Of a DNA stretch of 64,000 nucleotides, positions 1 to 22,640 are shown in pieces (within the stretch, counting starts at the first letter, position 1; the number at the start of each line of letters is the position of its first letter). The position numbers were made by a program, and so were the translations under genes. The DNA comes from Lamellibrachia satsuma (Eukaryota > Annelida > Polychaeta > Sabellida > Siboglinidae): the NCBI GenBank assembly GCA_033239005.1, contig BSQZ01000039.1:3025816-3089815 (forward strand), in the 5' to 3' direction. The notes beneath the pieces are model-generated. The model ran no database searches, was not told the DNA's origin, and saw only the letters and a list, made by a program, of their open reading frames with translations.

Positions 1-339
1 TTTGGATGGTATTCGCCAGGTGACGCCACTACATCACGATTAACGTAGTTATATGAGCGGAGCTGTGGTTCATGGATTTGTATGCTTTTATTAAGTGTTT
101 TATTTGAATCATAGGTGGATAGAGTGTGTGATTCAAAAGTATATTGCACAATTAACAAAATATTAAAAATGGTTGTGTTGTGCTTAAAACATCAGATTCT
201 GAACTGTGCACATGTTTGTGTCTCACCCCTAGTTCCATATTTTATCATATCTGATGGCGGTATGTGTCGATTTCTAGAAATAATTGTAAGAGAATGGATT
301 ATTTTGGAAGAGAGAAAGCATTTGGCTTAGCGTAACACT

Positions 340-830
340 TCCTCCCTTTGTCGGTATTAGAGTGTTGGGCGTGGATCACGCTGACGACACGCTTGGCTGA
401 ACAGTCAACAGTACTGTACGATTTGTTTCACAAAGCCTGCGAGCGGATGAAAACATAATTATCACTCAAACAAATTTCTTTAGACATACTGTCACCAAGT
501 CCTGACCCGTTACACTTCTTGCGTTGGTAAATGCTTTCTGCGAAAACGGCAGCCAAGATTCTACCCAAAACATACCGTGGTATCATAATTGTGCAAAAAA
601 ACGAGTTTACGTTAAATATGGCGTAATAAATATGCTAACAGTATTCCAAACAATGTCACATGTAAGGTTCGACGTAACGCAATTCCAATTCAAACAAAAC
701 ATACATAGTTCTAGGATTGTTTCATCTTTACAGTGTATGCGAATTCATAACAATTTTGAACATACATTATCAGGCAAACATAAATTAATGAGAGTTTACC
801 TCTAGCCAGTGTCGTGGTGCGTGTTACTGA
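340..830 (+). repeat. dispersed repeat family X, copy 1
   Basis: This stretch shares long recognisable blocks with 24,600-24,920, 26,780-26,930, 43,720-44,005 and 50,440-50,640. Shared landmarks are a block with GACACGC and GGCTGAACAG, then CTGTCACCAAGTCCTGAC, then GCGAAAACGGCAGCC and CATACCGTGGTATCAT. No coding potential is evident. It is probably a non-autonomous transposon, but I could not define its termini. Seen directly: the copies; inferred: the mobile nature. Confidence 0.6.
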
Positions 831-969
831 GACTAAACTATTTATAGTAATTTATCATTCTGCCACTTTGTCTGATAACTGTCTATTCCAATGGCCTCTC
901 ACTTGGACGGCGGCTATATGCGACAACCTTGGACCACGGGACATGAAGAAAGTCCCCTAAGTGAATTAC

Positions 970-1160
970 TGTGGAGGGTGGAGCAAACAACGGTTCATGA
1001 TGTCGTCACGCGCGGCTGCCGACACGCGTGACTGCACAGGCCGCTTTACTGTACGGTTCATTTCAACGCTCTTCGAACAGCACGCTAGTGCAGTGTTTAT
1101 ATCAGCATGGGTTGTTATTATTTGTAGTAGACCAGCCAAAATAGCACGTCTAGCCACGGT
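970..1160 (+). repeat. dispersed repeat core (family X relative)
   Basis: This is a short copy of a core that includes GACACGCGTGACTG and a downstream CTGTACGGTTCATTTC block. The same core occurs at 25,300-25,440, 27,030-27,180 and 30,560-30,690 on the plus strand, and inverted at 18,540-18,680 and 19,200-19,330. The small open frames here are shadows and no gene is supported. Confidence 0.5.
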
Positions 1161-1309
1161 TCAGGGTTCATATGCGTTCTGATTAACATATGAGTGAGTG
1201 TTTGTGTTTTGTGGCGCCTGGGCAGCTCAACCAAAATGTTATAACAACTTCAGTGGCAGTCCTTAGAACAGCGCAAATGCATGGCTAGGCTCAATACGAT
1301 GCACAGGAT

Positions 1310-1565
1310 ACATAACAGCCTAGTAGACATCCCTGCCACACAACATACATCACCAGCACGTACACACTGCGCTCCAGAACACGTATATTAAGGGTACAAC
1401 TGACACCCGTTCCAACTGGTGCACCTGCGGTCACGAATCCAGGCATTCCGGCAGTATTCCTTCATGGCCAAACAAGCCTCCTGGAATGGCCTTCCGGCCA
1501 CAGTTGTAAAAGCTCCCTCTCTGGATGCTTTCAAGCAGCGCCTAACCTGTTCGGGACAACACATC
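1310..1565 (+). pseudogene. non-LTR reverse transcriptase 3' remnant
   Basis: The plus frame reads LRSRIQAFRQYSFMAKQ, then WNGLPATVVKAPSLDAFKQR. This is the usual C-terminal end of many metazoan LINE reverse transcriptases, where 'SFFPRT..WNSLP...SLDAFK' sits just before the stop. Everything upstream is missing, so this is a 5'-truncated and decayed copy. The family is not resolved. Confidence 0.5.
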
Positions 1566-2064
1566 GGAGAAGCAGAAGCTTGTTCTCTCGACTGTACATT
1601 TCTTGGCAGTCACGCAGCGGAAATCGCCCGTGAAAACCAGGCCTGCCCCCATCACTCTTAAACATGGGACGTCTGCGACACTGCACTAAGCCAGGTCTTG
1701 TTGGAAGCCTAAAATCAACAACACCAGACCAAGTAGTTTCTGATTGTGACCCCGGATGTCGTGCTGAAGTGTTGGACGGTGCTCTCATCGTACACATTCT
1801 ACCACCTAAAGTTGTCTGGACCAACTTCAATGACTATACACTGTGCGTATTCATGCCCTACACCTGAATACGTTTGCAGAATATCAGCAGGTTGGACATA
1901 AGGTGGAACCGTCATTCCTCCAGGTTGATTCCAAAGCGAAAGAGCTACTCAACTTCCTGACCGATCACCTCTCATTTGTCTTAGAACATATCATAGCACA
2001 TGTGTGCAAAATGTGGTGCTTGTGTCACAATCTGAACAGTCGACCTGTTTTTGTGTGCTAAGAA

Positions 2065-2205
2065 GCTCTGCTAGTGTAGTGGTTTCGAATCCTCTAAATC
2101 GAGAGAACCCGGGTTCGAATCCTCTTGCTGCCGTTTCGAATCTTTGGCAAAATTGTTCAGTCCACGTTGCCCCAATTCACCCTGCTGCATAAACGAGTAT
2201 TTGTA
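2065..2205 (+). repeat. tRNA-derived SINE, copy 1
   Basis: An A-box-like TAGTGTAGTGG lies near 2,072 and a perfect B-box GGTTCGAATCC near 2,110. They are spaced like an RNA polymerase III internal promoter. The body matches, in reverse, the copies at 13,508-13,665 and 20,599-20,745. That dispersal and the tRNA-unrelated body downstream argue for a SINE and not a tRNA gene. Confidence 0.7.
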
Positions 2206-2616
2206 TTTAGACAGTGGTAGATATAAGATATATATATGAACGAAAAATCTTCTAGCATTAATTCCAACGCTGCTGACTGTTTCCTACATAGGTCGAATTG
2301 GTGTTGACATGAACAGGTCTACCACGGGATGAAGTGTAAAGCGCTTTGAAAGCTCCTACAGACTTAATACTGCAATATGTAAGAACTGTTTCATATCCTG
2401 CCAGATGATAGCAGCTGATAAATTTACATTTAAATTGGCCACGCTTTTATTTGTTATTTCATACAGTTTGCTCTAGTACGCTTGTTCTGTCCATTTGTTG
2501 AAAACAATGTGTGCACATTTCCTCCTTACCTGCTCAACAAAACCATGCACAGTGTGTTAAATCCAGGATTCAATTGTGTTTTCGTGACGCAAATATATGT
2601 TCGATAAAGTTAATTT

Positions 2617-2684
2617 ATCGTAAAATGATCCACCCATTATTACACTTTGTATCGTAAAATGATCCACCCATTATTACACTTTGT
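2617..2684 (+). repeat. 34-bp tandem duplication
   Basis: Two near-identical adjacent copies begin with ATCGTAAAATGATCCACCC at about 2,617 and 2,651. This is a simple tandem duplication with no visible coding function. Confidence 0.85.
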
Positions 2685-2937
2685 ATATATTCCAATGTGT
2701 AACGTACGTAATAAGTTAAAAGTCTGACGTTCTATCAAATAAATTCCCTGCTCCGGAAAATTAGGCCTCTATGAAATATTGTCTTATTTTGTCATTGAAT
2801 AAGCCCATTTTGGGTCTTATCCCCATTAGTAAACAGTGCATTCGTAGTCAATTGTGCCATGTTGATCATTCAAAGTGCCTGTACAATTTTTTTTTGTCAC
2901 AAGAAAATCACCCTTTTATTTATTTGTTTACCATTAA

Positions 2938-3118
2938 AATGTCACATCGGACCCCTACAACAAAGTGGTGCTTTGTAGACAAAGGTATCCTTTTGATGAC
3001 CTAAAGTGTCACTTTGGGCCCATCCAACAAAGTGTTGCTTTGTAGACAAAGGTATCCTTTTGATGACCTAAAGTGTCACTTTGGGCCCATCCAACAAAGT
3101 GTTGCTTTGTAGTCAACA
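2938..3118 (+). repeat. 67-bp tandem repeat, about 2.7 copies
   Basis: A 67-bp unit is repeated with TGTCAC anchors at 2,940, 3,007 and 3,074. The first copy has diverged and the last two are nearly identical. The frame across it is open by chance. The rest of 2,200-3,700 contains nothing I can name. Confidence 0.85.
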
Positions 3119-3739
3119 GTTCCCATCTACTAATGCTTGACCTATGGTTGAAAAGTATTATGTTTCATTTTGTCTGACGACGTTGATGGCTGTTTTACTG
3201 TTAATATCAATTTGTTGGCACATGAACTACGTTCCACTCTTAGAGGTCGTCGCATAAGAAAACGCATAATGCTTCGTATTGGTTCAGACCACACACACCG
3301 CCAATACGTGATGTGGCACATGAGCTGATATACATATTGTTCATCAAATAGCACAGCCAACAACCGCCACCCTCCTACTCATAGGCAACCATGAATACAA
3401 ACTTACAGCATGAGGTTAAAATGTGTATTCATAAATTTATTAAAATACTAAAATATAAATATTATATCAAATAAAAACACAAGAAGGAAATGACATGCGA
3501 GCGAAATGCCAATAATACGGTATTCGCATTTTAAAACAATTGTAAAATACCGTTCTAAAACAATTTGTATAGCAAGCATCAATGTGAATTAATATCCAGT
3601 TCACTCTTTAGATGGCGCCACTGCTGCATGTATTCACTAACAAACCAAACCATTACCAACCAATACGTACTGCTATACGTTATTAACGAATGTGCGTGTT
3701 GCGCTTACTCGCAACATTCGATGATTAGAGTTAGCCACA

Positions 3740-4185
3740 CCATCGATGAGGCGGGGCGGGGAAAGCGGGAGGCAGGAAGGGAGATGGAATGGCGAATGTG
3801 GGAGATGGAATGGGGAAAATGGGAAGCAGAGACAGGGAAGGTGTGGTGCAAGGATGGGGAAGGCTGAAAGCAAGGACGCGGAAGTCGGGAGGAAGTAGTG
3901 AGAAAGGAGGGAAGCAGGGATGAAGAAGGCGGAAGAAAATTACGCGGTAGGCTGGGACGGGGAAAGCGGGATGAAGGGACTGGGAAAGCAATGATTGGGA
4001 AGGCGGGTGGCAAGGATGGGGTAGGTTGAAGACAGGGATGCGGAAGGCAGGGGCAAGGATGGGAAAGGCGGGAGGCAGTGATGGAAAAGGCGGGGCCAGG
4101 GATGGAGAATGTGGGGGCCATGGATGGGGAAGGCTGCATCCAGGGATGGGGAAGGCAGGAGGCAGGAGGCAGGGATGGGGAAGAT
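3740..4185 (+). repeat. purine-rich degenerate minisatellite (GA locus 1)
   Basis: About 445 bp are built from a loose unit of about 20-25 bp resembling GGGATGGGGAAGGCGGGAGG. The strand is almost pure purine. A matching array starts the duplicated block at 52,190, and pyrimidine-rich (reverse) arrays lie at 22,960 and 28,980. Long proline/serine-rich open frames on the opposite strand are artefacts of this composition. Confidence 0.85.
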
Positions 4186-4254
4186 GTGTCTTAATGCGAA
4201 TTAACTTAGGAACTACCGCCCTATTTCTAATCGAAGTGTTGTGTTAGTTGTCTG

Positions 4255-5280
4255 AGCAACATGTCGCGGCCGAACTGCCGTTCTAAGTCGACTATAATAA
4301 CTAGCTCGACCCGTTTCCGTCTACCTATTGCCCACATCGCAGCACAGAAACTTCCCTTGTGTGTATCCACGACGACATCATTAGTACTCGCTCTAATAGA
4401 CATTACTGCGGCATTTGACACCGTGGATCACATCACTCTACTCCACCAGATGTATTAGATCGGCGTATGAGACTCGGTGCTAGCACGGATGAATTATTTC
4501 CCATCAAACAGGACGATGGGGATAAAAATCGGCGATACCACCTCTCGTTAACGACAGCTTTTTGGGGGCGACCCGGAGAGGTAATTTCTTGGCCCCCTGT
4601 TGTCCACAATTTAGTGCAACTTAGCGCCATTTTCGGCAAAACAGTACTTAATATATACATTGTGATCAACCGTACGAAGTAGAGGAAGCTATCTGACGCT
4701 TTGAGCTATGCCCAATAGGCGTCAAAGATGGATGACGCACCAACACCTACTGTTGATTAAAGCCACGACAAAGGCAATTGTTTTCTGTGCACCTTACTGT
4801 AAAGCAACTCCAACTGCTAACAGAATCAACGTTTGTACGAGATATCATCGAGTTTCACTGAGAGCACTTCGAGTACGTCGACACAAGTTGCGCGCATTTG
4901 TCAGGGGGCGAATTTTCAAATGCACAACACCGCAAACATTCGAAAATGCTTGGCGACCCGTGCGTGCGAGACGATCGAACACGCGCCTTGTCACTTCCTT
5001 GTCACTTGTCACTTCAATTACAAGACTCTTTAGTTGACATTGCGCGCGTTCCACAGTCTCGCCCGCGTGCATTGTTGACATGATCTCGCCGTATACCGCA
5101 GGGCGTCGGTTTCTTTCCGCTAACGACAACGTACTCAGTACTCACTGTGCCACGTCATAACGTGGAACGGTACGGTCGACGTGGTTTCTCCGTGACGGCA
5201 CCGCGCCTGTCGAAATACCTGTCGGACTCTATCTGTATCACAGACTCACTGTTACTGTTTACGTTATGTTACTGTTTACG
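4255..5280 (+). pseudogene. non-LTR reverse transcriptase pseudogene, copy 1
   Basis: A decayed reverse transcriptase is visible in several frames. At 4,380-4,450 the frame reads ALIDITAAFDTVDHITLLHQ, the RT motif A region with the first catalytic Asp. Near 4,950-5,085 it reads DDRTRALSLPCHLSLQLQDS and then IARVPQSRPRALLT, resembling the C-terminal half of L2/CR1-type LINE proteins. Stops and frameshifts separate the pieces. The same relic lies at 52,800-53,790. Confidence 0.65.
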
Positions 5281-5401
5281 TTAAAATTAGCCATGTATTT
5301 TCTAATAATGCATTCACCGATTACTGTTATAGTTATATATTGACACTTACATGTTTTATATCTTATTATCTCTTATTACATTTCATTGTATTGCTCGTTT
5401 T

Positions 5402-5522
5402 CATGTGACGTCACGGAATTGGTATTGCCAAGCACTAAGGGTACGTGTCCCATTTTAGTTTTAATATGACGTCACGGAATTGGTATTGCCAAGCACGGGT
5501 ACGTGCCCCGTTTTAATTTCCA
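5402..5522 (+). repeat. 60-bp tandem duplication containing TGACGTCA
   Basis: The block ATGTGACGTCACGGAATTGG through the following CCATTTTAGT is present twice in tandem. The matching site at 53,901-53,960 has one copy only, so the duplication happened after the 4-kb blocks separated. Each copy contains the palindrome TGACGTCA, the consensus for CREB/ATF proteins. Confidence 0.8.
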
Positions 5523-5749
5523 ACAACAAAGTAAACAAGTTGCTGATATGCGGGGTAGATGTTTGCGCCAATAGTGCAAGCCTTATTAAGAATATAGCGT
5601 TTCGTAAAACGCCGAAAATACTATGCAATCAAGATGAACAAACTAGAAAGCTTAGTAAGGAAAGACGATGTATGTAAACTATGACATTAACACTGAATCA
5701 CATCAGTAGACTAGAGGTATATACATCTTCACCAAATTACCCATTGTTT

Positions 5750-5990
5750 CAATTGACTGCCAATTTTTGCTTCTTCGCACTTCCATCTCTGCAGTGTGGA
5801 CAATACCATTTACCCAATGGAACACGTTTCAACTTAAGACATTGAACGTGATGCTACTGTACAGTACAGTTCTCATTATCACAGCAGGTCGTCTTTCTAC
5901 TATCATCACTACCCCCCACACAGCATTGATCATTATCCAAAGCACTGGCACTTTGTGATGGGCCTGTCTGAACAACACTAGTATAAGTGC
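5750..5990 (-). pseudogene. degenerate PHD-finger remnant, copy 1
   Basis: This is the reverse-strand counterpart of the better preserved PHD finger at 54,220-54,540. It contains the same cysteine and lysine-rich coding pattern with substitutions and indels. Such C-terminal PHD fingers are common in metazoan transposon-encoded proteins, which is the likely origin. No intact frame remains. Confidence 0.5.
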
Positions 5991-6653
5991 CAGTCGAAAA
6001 CACTGACTTGTAGTGAACTACTTCATGGAACATGCCCTGTTGAGACGTTTCTGCCCACTAAACTATATCAGATAAAATCCTCTCTGTGTGCGGCATGTCA
6101 GGAATCCAAACATATACAATTAATGTCAATTAATGAAAATGTCATTAATTGATATACATATATGCAAGACTTTTTGTATTTTACATTTTTAACATGTAAA
6201 AGACATAAAATCATGCTGTGTTTACAATCACCCTGTTAGACACGTGATGTACATAATATCGGTGCTAGCCATTTAATTTAATCGTTTGCACTGGAAAAAA
6301 GCATTCGTAAATACAACCAGTATTCCCTTGTTCAGCTAATATATCCACCAGTCACACTCTCTGTGATTGGCTCCTGTATTCTTTCTGGAATTAACACAGA
6401 AGCTCTCTTTACATAATACATTTGACAAATCTGTAATACTGCATCTAGGTTATGTTCTTAATAAGTACAACGGCGCATGACAATGCGGTACAGACAATAG
6501 CTTGACAGGCACAAATTCAATACGGCTTAGCTCGCTGGTCGAGCATTTATGCAAGTGCTCTTGTACCAACGGTGGCGCAGTTAACACATGTAGGCCCTTA
6601 TCTAGTGGCATGTACGAGACTGTAGATTTGCATGTTCTTTGTACAAAATACAT

Positions 6654-6659
6654 TTTATT
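6654..6659 (-). promoter_or_regulatory. candidate poly(A) signal of gene A
   Basis: On the minus strand this is AATAAA, about 250 nt downstream of the gene A stop codon. The duplicated C locus has a small deletion at the corresponding place (around 54,830) and lacks the hexamer. It is the best placed candidate but unproven. Confidence 0.45.
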
Positions 6660-6908
6660 TAGGTAAGCAGAATAACTAATCTGAGTACATCAGCCTATGT
6701 AAAATGTGAGCGCTCTTCTGTAGTTCCGTCACAGCTGTTTAAAAGTAAATTGCTGATACATTGTGTTTGCCCATGAAAATGTATGTTGCCATCTCCGTGC
6801 TATAGATGCTGCACATGTGTTAGTGTTAGTATTAAAAATTGACGGAACCGTCCAACAGACGGAACATATGTTGATATGCAACGATTCACACGCTAAATCA
6901 CACTTCAT

Positions 6909-16837
<9,929 letters not shown>

Positions 16838-17459
16838 TTCTGAAACAAAAGGTAAACGGCCGAGTGCGCGATGTAGTTACACCTCGACTCCTAGTAGGAT
16901 CATAAACACTCATCGGTAAACTGTACGCATTGCATCACATAAACACGCATCTCAGCTGATTTAGTATATCGCGAATCCGTTATGTCCTAATGTGTAGTGT
17001 GTGAATAGTTTAAGTAATATACGCAGTTGATTTAATTATTAATTAATTAAGTGCGTGTTTTTTTTCAAATCATTGAAAGAATTTACTTTAGTCGTTACAT
17101 CTGGTAAGGCTCAATATAGAATACATCCAAAACGGTAGACACTTTATCGGTTCAAGGCTGATCATGGGCGTGACTTCCATCCTCTCGCCAATCACATGAC
17201 AAACTTATGACATTTCACCAAGGGAGAAATTCGTCAGTTTTCAGCGTTTCCATTTTCACTTCAATAAATTATGTATGCAGAATTTAATAAATTAATAGTT
17301 TGTCTGAAGATACCATTCACACATACCTAGTGGACACTTAATGTTCAATTATTTTAAAGGTGTGACAAGAGTCGTAAACCTACCCGAGCCGAGGATTCGA
17401 CTTCCCAGTTCTGTGTATTCGTGAGTAATTATGCCATCTATCTCTTGGATGTGCACAGA

Positions 17460-18700
17460 ATATAATTCCTACGTAATATAATTCCTTCTGCGACTCATTT
17501 CATAAACATGGGAATTTCCATTTCCAAAATACTGTTAGCGTTTTTTCTCCATTTTCCCGCTTATTTGTCAGAAGTAATAGCATAATCGTATTTTGTACAA
17601 TTGAATACATGATGTTTAACAAGATTGCCATGCCAAACAACAAGATCCAGATGGTAAGTGGACAAGGAAGCCATTGGCTTATCGAGTCCACAAATGTTCT
17701 CATCTACATGTAGCCCGCCCTTATCAAATATCTGTCAATTCTATTTTAATAGTCAATTAGTGGCTGACTAGTATTGCTTCCCCTTCACTTTGCCCCCCCC
17801 CCACGCAAGATCCTAGATACGCCATTGGCTAGCAGGTTGTTGGCAGAGTTACTTCCTGGTGAAGGCAATCACTGAAATAAGCTAACGTGCCAACTTTAAG
17901 CACACCATTCTGAAGAGGAAGTACAGCTTGTAATGACGTTTCGGATTTCAACATAATGACACCGCTGAGCTCTGTCACCAATAGGTGTCGATCGCGGACG
18001 GCGAAAAAAATAACCTTCTGCGGATGAAAGTTTACCAACCCGCCCTGCATCACGTGTCTATTATGGGGTGTTGCGAATAGTCCAATGCATACTCCCGTTG
18101 CTCTTAAGTGTAAGTAGGCTATTTATAACGGTCAAACACCTCACGCACATTTACCAACATGAACATCCCCGGCTGAAAAATGTGTGTGGTGATGTCATGC
18201 AGTCATTCAAATGAGGTGCCAACTGTTTGTTTTCGCAAACATCCTACTTCACCACCACACAAGCCACATTAGAATCTGCTAAACGGCGCCACGAGTATAC
18301 GCTCGCTACCAAGTTTAACACAGCGAACGTCACGACAAAGTAAAGCGTAGTATAAATTGGGGTCAAACGTTACAACAGGTGAAATCAATGATAATCTTGC
18401 GTATTTCGTGTCAACTGTCCCACTTTATTGAGTGGTGTGGTTAGCCTTCAGTCACATGTCAAGAAACTCCTTTACTAGACATAGTTACCTCCAAACTCAC
18501 CTGGCAAACGGCACGCCAATAAACTGTTTCTTTATACGCACTACACTGGTCGGCAACTGTTCGCAGAGCCTTGACCTGAACCGTACAGTAACGCGGCTTG
18601 TTCCGTCAGGCGTGTCGGCAATCACAAACGTCGGCCGCGCGAACAGCTTTTTATGCCGTAACTCACTGTGATTCTGTGAGAGGAAGTTGACATGTGGGTC
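17460..18700 (-). repeat. inverted copy of the gene B upstream flank
   Basis: Read on the minus strand, this region shares blocks with the plus strand at 30,510-31,800 (and 25,260-26,200). They include AGAAGGAATTATATTA.GTAGG, CAGGAAGTAACT.CAA with CTAGGATCTTGC, and the ACGCCAATAAACTG-type core at 18,520. Genes A and B therefore sit head to head with inverted, related flanks. The family X core is part of it. Confidence 0.6.
17585..17745 (-). mobile_element. CR1-like 3' end fragment
   Basis: The minus strand gives the last codons (IDRYLIRAGY-like) and the 3' UTR with CGATAAGCCAATGGCTTCCT and TGTCCACTTACCATCTGG. These match the near-complete element ending at 62,096. It is extremely 5'-truncated. 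Confidence 0.8.
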
Positions 18701-19189
18701 AAATGTTAGCGGGGGAATCTATCGTCAGGTTCTAAGGAGGGCGACATATGTAGAGGAGACGCCAAGATAGTGGTACGAGATTGGCTCACATTAATGTATT
18801 TTATCTCACAATAATTTTGTAAACTCTAAGTTATTGCAACTCCATATCTAGAGCTGCCCATTAAACATGTCCCTAAACTTGGAATTGCGTACATGTGTAC
18901 ACTATGCCAACAGTCTAATTTGCTTTATATTAAGTACATGAACGTAAAACCACGCATAGCAAACACATAATCAACTACGTTAACGATGTGCTTTTGAAAG
19001 CTTATTGAGTGTGCGCGTGTGTTTGCGTGTGTGAACTTCACTAGTTATTTTATTTGGAATCTGGTTAACAGATTTTGCAAAATAATATAACTTGTGAAAG
19101 CTTTGCTGCCGATTTTGCAAATCTTACGCAACAACACCATACCGTCAAAATTGGTGAGAGCAAATCTTAAGAAATGCATGTGGTGAACA

Positions 19190-19760
19190 TTGTTTTGTCA
19201 TGTTATAATCCATTCGTGGGGCTTTGAGACAAACCGTACAGTCTGCAGCCTGCTCAGTCATGCATGTCGGCAGCCTGCGGGGAACCGTTGCCTGCCCCGC
19301 CCACCACTGCGATTCTTACAGAGGGTGACGAACGATGATACAAATATTCCCTTTCTTCCAAAGCAATCCGCACTGATTTTCAGAAAAATCGACGCACGCA
19401 GACATCCAGGAAAAGAAACATGGAATCGGAATGAGACACAAACACGTATTGTTCACATCTACCTGTCGTTTATGTCAGAGCAGTACCATTTTGCACACAC
19501 CGACGAATATATTATGTGCCTTTGACTCACAAACTATGTGTTCCCAAGTTAAACATAACCACAATTGAGTTACAACAGAAACGTTCACAGCATTGCTAAG
19601 ATATATAGGTTGATCGTTGAATGGTGGCGCCACCTGCCGAATCCCACCCAAACGATTCAAATACTTTTAAAGCGAGTGGTTTTGAAATAGAGTCAGGCAC
19701 CAACAATGTACACTGATTTATACAAAAAAAGTGCTCATTGTACGCGTAATTAGCACATTT
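19190..19760 (-). repeat. inverted dispersed repeat
   Basis: In reverse this matches 24,190-24,720 and 29,960-30,290, with landmarks such as AAATTTTGGCTA.AGTTAA and GTTTGTGAGTCAAA. No gene is supported here. The open frames at 19,731-20,398 have no recognised similarity, so 19,760-20,590 is left as unexplained sequence. Confidence 0.6.
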
Positions 19761-20598
19761 CTGATAACCAGCAATAGTCTGGCAACACAAGAAGGCCATG
19801 CGAGCGGAGAATTAGAAAACCGACTCAGCAGAAAAGAAAGAATTACAGCTACATCTTCAGTAGGTGCTGAGTCAGATGGACAGCGACAAGAAGAAGCTTG
19901 TGACAATGAACGAGCTGATAGTGACGGAGTTGACTAGCCAGGCATGAGCTCGTGCGGTCGGCGAGGAGATCGTGCAAGAGAGGTAGGTTTGATGTATCTT
20001 TGGAAACCGACTCAACCGAGGCAGTGTATGAGACTTTTTAGCCACGCCATCTGATAGTGGGCATGGCCTTCCATCCGAAGGTTATGAAGAAAAAAGAAAA
20101 GTGTGGCAACTGGAGAGATTGGTCTCCAACGACAAACCCCAGAGGGGTACAACACAGAACCCGAAAACCAATTATAGTTCCACGTCGCAATTGGAGTCTT
20201 TGGACAGTGCTAATACGGTCATCTACCAGCACTGGTAATGTCGGTGGCCCTGTCCGGGCGAGCCCACAAAAGCCCCCATGCAGCATTGCGCAGGAGCCGT
20301 TGCCTTCTCATCAGCCTACAAGAGTGCTGCCAACCGTGACCAACGCCACATCGATCCGCAGTCTCCAAAGTACTGCGGATAACCTGCTACGCCCATAAGG
20401 GATCTCACCAAGGATACAGCTAACGGCATGATCTTGCATAGCGCGGTTTCCATACCTTGAAACTGTTCAAAGCGCTTTGGACTTCAACCCCTGGCAAATC
20501 TGTTCAGTTCAATGCTATCTCAAATTCTCTGAGAAGCATTCAAGCAAGCTACAATTACCGCGCTAAGAATATTCCTTCAAACATCCACCAATGTGTAT

Positions 20599-20745
20599 AA
20601 CCAGGTACTCATACATACATCTGAGTGAACTGTTGCTACTTCGGGTGAAAGAATTTGCCAACATTTCGAAACGGCAGCAAGAGATTTCGAACCCGGGTTT
20701 TCTCGATTTAGATTCCGACGTTCTAACTGCTACACTGCCGGGCCC
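20599..20745 (-). repeat. tRNA-derived SINE, copy 3
   Basis: On the minus strand it reads TGTAGCAGTTAGAACGTCGG, then ACCCGGGTTCGAAATCTC, the A- and B-box region, followed by the shared body and a GAGTACCTGG end. It is the best preserved tRNA-like head of the three copies. Confidence 0.75.
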
Positions 20746-20909
20746 CTACCTGCAGATAAGCACAGCCTTGGTGTTCGGCTCCCTCCAAAACCTAACCACA
20801 AAATACCTCGACATTGGGCAGCTACGTAGACGTAAGCAGCCGCAACGTCAGTCTACCGGGTAAGGAGATCAGAGTGTTGAGGCACTTCGGGAAAAGTCCC
20901 ATCGAAATA

Positions 20910-21024
<115 letters not shown>

Positions 21025-21599
21025 TATTGCCGTAAGAACGTAGGTTTTGATTAAAACAAAGACAAAATACTATGGAACATTGTTTTTTGTTTCTTTGTTT
21101 GTTTGTCCCTAGTAATACCACCAGTTTCGTGTGTACGGTGTGTCATTTTGTTGATGTGCTCGGAACTCCATACAGAGGTCCGTACATTAAAACAAATCGA
21201 AATTCCTCCGGGGTGGACATATTACGAAGGAATGTTCGACGTAAATTACGTAACTCGGAACAACAGTAGCTCGTAGATGCGTACAGGTATTTGCGACGCT
21301 ATGCGTGATTTATACGATTATTTTGAGGTAAGTGATCAACGTCAAACATTCACACCAGTTCCTTCGTTCGTTACGAACGTGTCGTGAAACCGGCAGTAAT
21401 ACATTATTTTGGAGGCAGGAAATCGTATCTATCTTTAACATTTGCCATTGTCCTACTGAAATCTCACTGGCTGCTACAAGACATCATATGCTGTTGTAGT
21501 GGGAGCCTTTCCTCGTGCAACGCCCAAAAACTCGGCTAGTTAATTATATCATGGACGCTATTCATCTTATTTTAATTATTTGACACCTACTTGATTATA

Positions 21600-22640
21600 T
21601 TTTCGTCTTATATAGCCATAGCCTCAGTTAAGCCGTTGGTGTCTCTTCGTAATATCTCAAACCACTTTGATTCAACCATCTGTTCAATGCTTCGTGTTGT
21701 CAATCCTTCTAATTTTCCTTACCATTTCGGTTTTGTCTTGGTAGTTCTCGTTATATGCTGGTAGGTAACTTACTATCTGTTCTTCTTTTCCAACGGCCCT
21801 ACGCACCCAGTTTTCTTCTAATGATGAAACAAAACAGACCTTCTTCTTTCTTAACTCCTACTTGTCTTTCTCTGTGTTCAGATTATCATGAGAAGTATGT
21901 GCCATACCCATATGCATGTATACGTTTATGAACCTCTTTCTTGAGTGTTCAGGACTCACTGCCACACTGAGCAACTCTCCAGACAAAATGGTTAACTAAT
22001 CTCTTCTTCAAGCTTATATTTATGTCGTCGTCTTTCCAGATGTTAACAAGGTCACTTGTAATGATTCTCGCTGTAGCCATTATTATGACTCTGGTATTTT
22101 CCTGAAGCTGTGTATTTCATTCTAATAATTGAGCTTAGGTATTTGAACTTTGGCAACAGTCCAATCTCAGTATCGTCCACCCGTACTGGATCTATTCCAT
22201 TATGGGCCATTACATTTGTCTTCGCTTCATTGATTTTCTGACTGAAACACTCACTGTTGTTGCCATCAGGGTGATATCAACAGATCCACATCTTCTTCGA
22301 CCAGGCGCATGATTTTCTACTCAACCCCGTTGAAAAGCATAAGTGATAGTAAACATCCTTGTCTAGCATGTTTCTCAAAGGGACGCTCTTCTGACTGTTC
22401 GTCGCCTACTTGTACGACACCACTTGATTTAATTGATAGTTTCGTACAAGCAACACCAGGTGTTTGGGTACAACAAATTCCAGCATGGATTCTCACATGC
22501 ACAATGTCGGACTGTATCAAATGCCTTGGTGCAGTCTATGAACATCAGACGTAGCTGAGTTTCGGTGTTCATAGCTTCTGCTTTCTATTCGATGTTCTGA
22601 AGTACAAAGCCAAACAATATGCAGCAGCATATTATACCTG
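21600..22640 (-). pseudogene. LINE reverse transcriptase fragment, duplicate 1
   Basis: On the minus strand the frame around 22,317-22,520 reads HARQGCLLSLMLFNGVE, a decayed RT motif B (RQGCxLSPxLFN). The neighbouring sequence is collinear with 27,690-28,640, where the catalytic YADD box survives. It is part of the direct duplication D1/D2. Confidence 0.6.

Noticed and set aside
2072..2125. Possible tRNA gene
   Set aside because: The A and B boxes fit, but no acceptor stem closes and the sequence is dispersed with a common non-tRNA body, so it is a SINE.
3705..4139. Proline/serine-rich 144-codon open frame
   Set aside because: Antisense of a purine-only minisatellite; the same happens at 23,066-23,680, 29,171-29,713 and 52,121-52,614.
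19731..20398. Open frames of 68 and 113 codons
   Set aside because: No recognised motifs or splice context; next to dispersed repeats. Could be an old transposon but cannot be supported.
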